Position numbers and translations under genes: made by a program
Shown here: piece after piece, positions 59,440 to 64,000 of the stretch
Layout: each line of letters starts with the position of its first letter
Numbering within the stretch: position 1 is the stretch's first letter
Notes under the pieces: generated by a model
What the model was told of the DNA's origin: nothing
What the model saw: the letters and a program-made list of their open reading frames with translations, nothing else
Databases searched by the model: none
Origin: Mesostigma viride
Taxonomy: Eukaryota; Streptophyta; Mesostigmatophyceae; Mesostigmatales; Mesostigmataceae
Assembly: GCA_009746045.1 (NCBI GenBank)
Contig: RPFO01000076.1
Location: 3,510,920-3,574,919, forward strand
Direction of reading: 5' to 3'
Length of the DNA stretch: 64,000 bases

Positions 59440-60562
59440 TGTATATTAAAAATATAATTACTTACAGCAGAGTGAAATCACTCAAACCAAAGCAAACGCC
59501 CAGCCGTATAAACCTATATACAGAGCCATGTCAAAGCTCTATACTACGACAAGACCAATGGAAACTCCTAACGGGAGGAACCTAATAGCCCTGCTGCACC
59601 GTAAAATCAGCCCGCGTACGGCGGAGCATGATGTCAGCCATCCATGGCCCGAGTCAGCGCCACCGACAAGCGCTGACGCCAATATGACGTCCAGGTCCGC
59701 GCCGACCATGGGGCCCGCTGGCCCTCCAGGTCCAGCCGGTCGTCCCGGAGCCGGCAACACTCCTTGAAGAAGGCGGAGGTCAGGGGCCCCATGGCCCCAA
59801 ACTCCTCCAGGACAAAGGGCACCACACGATGGTGCCCGACGTCGCCGTAGGCCAGGAGCTTGGCCCGCTCCGCCCGGTCCGCCGTGTAACCTGCCGTGAG
59901 GGAGGCCCCAGCCACGTGGCTAAGAGCCAAGGGCCGCGCCACCAAAACGTCAATAAGCAGATGCCGGCCACCCCCATCAAAGTCCAGCACCACGATGTCA
60001 GGCCGGTGGTTGGGGGAATAGAAGGCAGCGCCAACCGTTAGGACCGGATGTTCGCGTGGGGTAAAACCAACCGAACCATGGCGAGCACCACCGTCAGGAG
60101 GACAGTGTGCAAATACAAATACCAATTCTGATTCTGTTGGCCCCCCATGCAGGCAAGGTAGTGAGTCCCCGTGGGATCCAGCGGCTGCCCACAGCTACCA
60201 CAAGGCCGCCCGGCCGGAACAAGAGGCTGCGGAGCAAATAGCTGGTGCCGGAGCGCCACCGAGTAGTGGCTGGGAGCTAAGGCGAATGGGGGGGCCATGG
60301 GAAGAGCACGAAGGTACGCCGAGCCCACACTCCGCAATGAAAGCGAGAACAGCCACGCACGACCCTGGGCATTGAGGTCCGCGAAAAGAGCCATCCAATC
60401 AGCCGTGTGCAGAATACCCGCGTAGGTTTTCTGGTGTTTATCGATGACGCGAGCAGGGAATGCGGCGGGAGATTGAACGGAGGCGTCCGAGCTAGGGAGT
60501 GCCGCGAGGGAGGCGGCGCTGTACCGCCTGAGCGGCACAGACGGGAGAACAGCGGGCCTGCT
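59440..60562 (-). mobile_element. LINE family A, minus strand, second copy
   Basis: The 3' tail lies at 59440-59500. The minus-strand protein matches the 36506-37919 copy (YAGILHTADW, RHQLFAPQPL, the knuckle CGSCGQPLDP, RPDIVVLDFDGG, the SYWRQRLS tail). The coding is broken near 60035 where the SEDADGA segment is missing, and it starts at about 60562. The sequence up to 60958 is unrelated. Confidence 0.85.
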
Positions 60563-60957
60563 GGAGGGTGGTCCCACGCGGAATGGGGTAGATTTTTGCA
60601 AGAAAAAAACGCTAATTTCAATCGTCCGAAAACCGGACATTGCGCCAAAATTCTTGCCGAAATTTTGGCAGCCGAGCGAATTTTCCGCCGGACGGACTTT
60701 GCACCGAAATTTTTTGTCAGCCGTGCTTCGAACTCAACCGACTCCTGCTGTTGCGTGCACTTTGTCGGATGCCTGCAGGCCACGCACGAATTTTGCGACC
60801 GGAATATTTCGACTAGACAAGTTTATCGACGATCTACTTCGATCTATTGCCACTTTTGAAGTCCTTGGCCTGCTAGCAGCTTTTGATTATCAATGCCGGG
60901 AACAAAATCGCCGAAATGTTTTATTGAATCAGTATATGTATGTGCACATGTCCGTAA
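60563..60957. other. Spacer, nothing recognised
   Basis: A short AT-richer stretch between LINE copies, with 'gccgaaattttggcagccg'-type short repeats. Confidence 0.4.
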
Positions 60958-63197
60958 TTTTATCATTCTCAATGAATATATATGTTCATTGAGAATGATA
61001 GATTACGGAGGTGAGATAGGCATGCAACACAAGGAAAAACCCGATAACTGGGAGAATAACCCTGAAGAAATTAATAGTAATCTGACACAGACATCCAAGG
61101 ATCACGCCAGCGGCACAAGGTACAACTAACTAGACATCACAAAACTACACGCAGCAACAGCGCTGCCGGCCCACCATGCAGGCCTGGAAGGGATCTAGAC
61201 CGCATGGGTCGCGACAAAGTCGGCCCGGGTGCGGCGGAATAACACATCAGCCACGGTGCGAGTGAGGGCGAGTGACAGGCGCTGCCGCCAATACGAGGAC
61301 CACGTGCGGGCCGACCACGGGGCGGTCTGACCCTCGAGGTCGAGGCGGTCTTCACGGCGCTGGCAGCACTCGTGGAAAAACTCCGCTGTCTTGGGGCCCA
61401 TGGCCCCGAACTCCTCAAGGACAAAGGGGATGACCCGGTGGGGCCCCACATTGCCGTAGGAGGCAAACTTGTCGCGCTCAGCCACAGTGGCAGCAGCGCC
61501 GGCATCCACAGCCGCCCGGAGGATGTGGCGACCGGAATTAAGCGGCCGAGCCACGGAGACATCGATGAGCAGGTGGCAACCCTGCCCGTCGTAGTCAAGC
61601 ACGGTAATGTCGGGGCGGTGGTTGGGTGAGTAGAGGGCGGCCCCATCCGCGTCCTCGCACTTGATGGAGGAGTGGGGAAAGACCGACCGAACCATGGCAC
61701 ACACCACCCGGAGGAGAGCGGTATGGAGATAGAGGAACCAGTTCTGGTTCTGCTGGCCACCCATGCACGCGATGTAGTGCGTCCCAGTAGTATCCAGAGC
61801 AAGCCCGCAGCTGCCGCAGGACGCACCCGCCGTGATGAGAGGTTGCGGGGCAAAGAGCTGGTGGCGGAGAGCGATGGCGTAAAGGGCCGGAACCAGCGTG
61901 AACAAAGGGCTCATGGGGAGGGCGCGCAGGAATGCGGACCCCACGCTCCCCTCAAGGGAAACGGAGTGAAGCCAAGCCTTCCCCTGATCGTTCAAGCTCG
62001 CGTGCAGACCCATCCAGTCGGCACAGTGTAGTATACCCGCGTAGGTCTTTTGTTGTTTTTCATGAACGCAGGCAGGGAAGACACTAGGACTGACGACAGT
62101 AGACACGCCGGGCGTGCCCCGGGGCAGGCGACGGTGGACGGCCTGAGCGGGGCGGACGAGGTCGCAAGCCTGCTGGATCCCGAGGTAAGAATCCTGCACA
62201 GCCTGCACAAAGGGGAAGGGGGATGGGGTGACCAAGTCGGGAATGGCGCTGACGGCGCTGGGGACCAACCGGCGGATCTCCGCCCAGGCTTGAGCAACAG
62301 AGCCAAGGAAGGCGGCGGGGGCGAGGCGGGCGGCGCGGGTGAGCCCACACCCGCCCATGCGGCAGGGGAGGGTGGCCAAGCGCATGGAGTGAGCTGGCAG
62401 GCTAGGGCCGGGGAGGAGCACCTGCAAGGCGGCCTGAATGCGCTCGTCATGGCCTTCCGCGGCAAGCCGCACCAAGTGGGGGGGAGCGCCACGGAGCCAG
62501 TGAACCACCCGCGGGTGGGCGCAAAACCACAGGAGGAGCCCTTTGGTCTGGGGGTCCTTGAGGCGCGCCCAAGTCTCGAGGACATGGGTGCGCTGTTCCA
62601 CGGTGGCCCGGAGCTCCTCTTCGACGTAGTCAGGGTCACCCACAGGGACGCCTAGGCACGAGAAACCACGCGCCCGCGCCAATGCCCCCGGGATAGCCGC
62701 GGGGAAGCCAGAGCAGTCCCCCTGGGGCGAAAAGACTGCACACTTGGGGAGGGTGAGCCGAAGGTTGATGGCCGCCATGGCCACTTCAAGGGCAGCCAGG
62801 GCGGCAACCACAGCGTCGGCCGGGCCAAGGGCATGGATATCGTCCATATAGGCGAGGAGCACGACATCCGGGTGCGCAGCGTGGACACCTTGGAGAGCCT
62901 TGTGCAGCGGGGCAGACAGGTAAAAGGGGCCGAGGGGGTCACCTTGCTGGGTTCCCGTGCGGGAAGCGATGTCGGCGAACGTCCCATCCTCCATGAGGAA
63001 GGAGAGTTGAGTGGGGTCGCCGTAGCAGGCTGCTGTCCACGCAAGAAGGTCAGGGAACGCCTCGCCGACGGCCTCAAAGATGCTAGCCTTGGTGACAGCA
63101 TTGAACGCATTGTGGCAATCCACCTTCAGCGCCACATGGGTCGGATGCGTCTCGAGGTAGGCCTGAACTGTGTGCACGATGATGTCGCTGCCCCCTT
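60958..63197 (-). mobile_element. LINE family B, longest copy
   Basis: A 5'-truncated RLE-type LINE. Its 3' tail (60985-61030) meets a short inverted tail fragment (60958-60984), giving a tail-to-tail palindrome. The 5' end at 63197 is joined directly to the AT tail of the next copy. Confidence 0.88.
61195..63197 (-). CDS. LINE family B ORF: RT, zinc knuckle, nuclease
   Basis: The homologous part starts at GGSDIIVHTVQ; codons from the ORF start at 63321 to 63198 are tail sequence. In order: RT motif A (LKVDCHNAFNAV), motif B (TGTQQGDPLGPFYL), catalytic LAYMDDIHALGP, KCAVFSPQGDCSGFP, a long linker with MGGCGLTRAARLAPAAFLG, the CCHC knuckle (CGSCGLALDTTGTHYIAC), a nuclease core (RPDITVLDYDG...LLIDVSVARP) and a conserved tail. 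This layout is that of restriction-like-endonuclease LINEs, which nick the target and prime reverse transcription there. ~660 intact codons make it the best-preserved copy here, but it lacks the N-terminus. Confidence 0.88.
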
Positions 63198-63533
63198 GAA
63201 TATATATGTTCATTGAGAATGATAGATTACGGAGGTGAGATAGGCATGCAACATAAGGAAAAACCCGAGAACTGGGAGAATGCCCTGAAGAAATTAATAG
63301 TAATCTGACACAGACATCCAAGGATCACGCCAGCGGCACAAGGTACAACTAACTATACATCACAAAACTACACGCAGCAACAGCGCTGCCGGCCCACCAT
63401 GCAGGCCTGGAAGGAATCTAGACCGCATGGGTCGCGACAAAGTCGGCCCGGGTGCGGCGGAATAACACATCAGCCACGGTGCGAGTGAGGGCGAGTGACA
63501 GACGCTGCCGCCAATACGAGGACCACGTGCGAA
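63198..63533 (-). mobile_element. LINE family B, short 3' fragment
   Basis: The last ~37 codons (RTWSSYWRQRLS...) plus 3' UTR and tail, nearly identical to the copy on its left. It is truncated at ATATAT (63534-63541). Confidence 0.88.
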
Positions 63534-63651
63534 TATATATGTGCACACAAACTCGACATTGTCGAGTATTTGACAACTTAGGCATTGCGCCTAGAAAAAG
63601 GTGCCCCATCCGTCGATGTCGAAATCGCCGAAGGAGTACACTCCCTGGTTA

Positions 63652-64000
63652 CTACAGGTCTCCCCTGTAGTTGGGAGGCTCGCCTGTATACATTTTGGTG
63701 TTCCACTTGGCCCCGCCGTTCTCCGCAGCAGCCAGGAACTCCTGCTGGGCCTCAGCCCTCAGGCGCATCATTGATACATTGGGAGAGCCCGGAATTTCCG
63801 TGCTCTCCACCACCACTCTCGCCCGATTGTCAGGCACGCATTGGTAAGCAGGGTTCAAATCTGAATCGGGTGGCACCAGATCGATCATGCCATTGCCGAA
63901 CGCAATGACACCTGCACCCCACTGTGCAGAAGGTCCGAGCAACTCTACATCTATTCTGATGTTTGCAGCGTGCTCATTTTTGTCGACCATCACATAGGTA
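63652..64000 (-). CDS. Uncharacterised protein, C-terminal part, runs off the edge
   Basis: The minus-strand frame is open from the window edge to a stop at 63652-63654. It encodes ANIRIDVELLGPSAQWGAG, VIAFGNGMIDLVPPDSDLNP, RVVVESTEIPGSPNVSMM and ends KMYTGEPPNYRGDL. The composition looks like a real folded protein, but I do not recognise the family. It may be a terminal exon whose earlier exons lie beyond 64000. Confidence 0.45.
   Translation of the reverse strand, partial: TYVMVDKNEHAANIRIDVELLGPSAQWGAGVIAFGNGMIDLVPPDSDLNPAYQCVPDNRARVVVESTEIPGSPNVSMMRLRAEAQQEFLAAAENGGAKWNTKMYTGEPPNYRGDL

Overview
This window looks like nuclear DNA from a green alga. It has two plant-type metabolic genes split by GT-AG introns: a plastid-type uracil phosphoribosyltransferase (minus strand, running off the left edge) and diaminopimelate decarboxylase (lysA, plus strand, 8 exons, 45226-57008). 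Exons are short and GC-rich. Introns and spacers are AT-richer and full of transposons and tandem repeats. A prasinophyte-like alga is my guess; I cannot prove the species from sequence alone.

Layout. 1-7467: UPRT gene on the minus strand; one intron is a ~50-copy 74-bp minisatellite and another holds a 38-bp minisatellite. 7468-12800: gene-poor, with Tc1/mariner-like MITEs, a 28-bp minisatellite and a mosaic of tetranucleotide arrays. 12853-16635: a large open exon of unknown function. 18038-19985 and 21706-30755: non-LTR retrotransposon (LINE) remnants; the second is split by a 7.6-kb LTR retrotransposon flanked by a perfect 5-bp target duplication. 31071-33553: a piggyBac transposase with one frameshift. 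34330-40508: a nest of two LINE families that carry a C-terminal zinc knuckle and a PD-(D/E)XK-like nuclease, one copy interrupted by a 1.76-kb DNA transposon. 45226-57008: lysA, whose introns hold arrays, duplicated exon ends and a 2.45-kb Stowaway-like element. 57377-64000: an unknown minus-strand exon, more LINE copies, and a partial unknown exon at the right edge.

Main observation: introns in both host genes contain copies of the junction between the preceding exon's 3' end and its 5' splice site. In UPRT the minisatellite unit itself contains the last ~20 exon bases plus the donor, so the intron carries about 50 tandem copies of that splice site. In lysA the same pattern appears as scattered, decaying copies in introns 1-4 and more weakly in 5 and 6. 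This suggests that introns here grow by tandem duplication of the exon-donor junction.

Second observation: the LTR element has domain order gag-integrase-protease-like-RT-RNase H, not the Copia order (protease before integrase) or the Gypsy order (integrase last). Its LTRs end AGTTAG...CTAACT instead of TG...CA.

All gene models come from reading the sequence by eye. Exon borders rest on GT/AG signals, reading phase and protein-family continuity.
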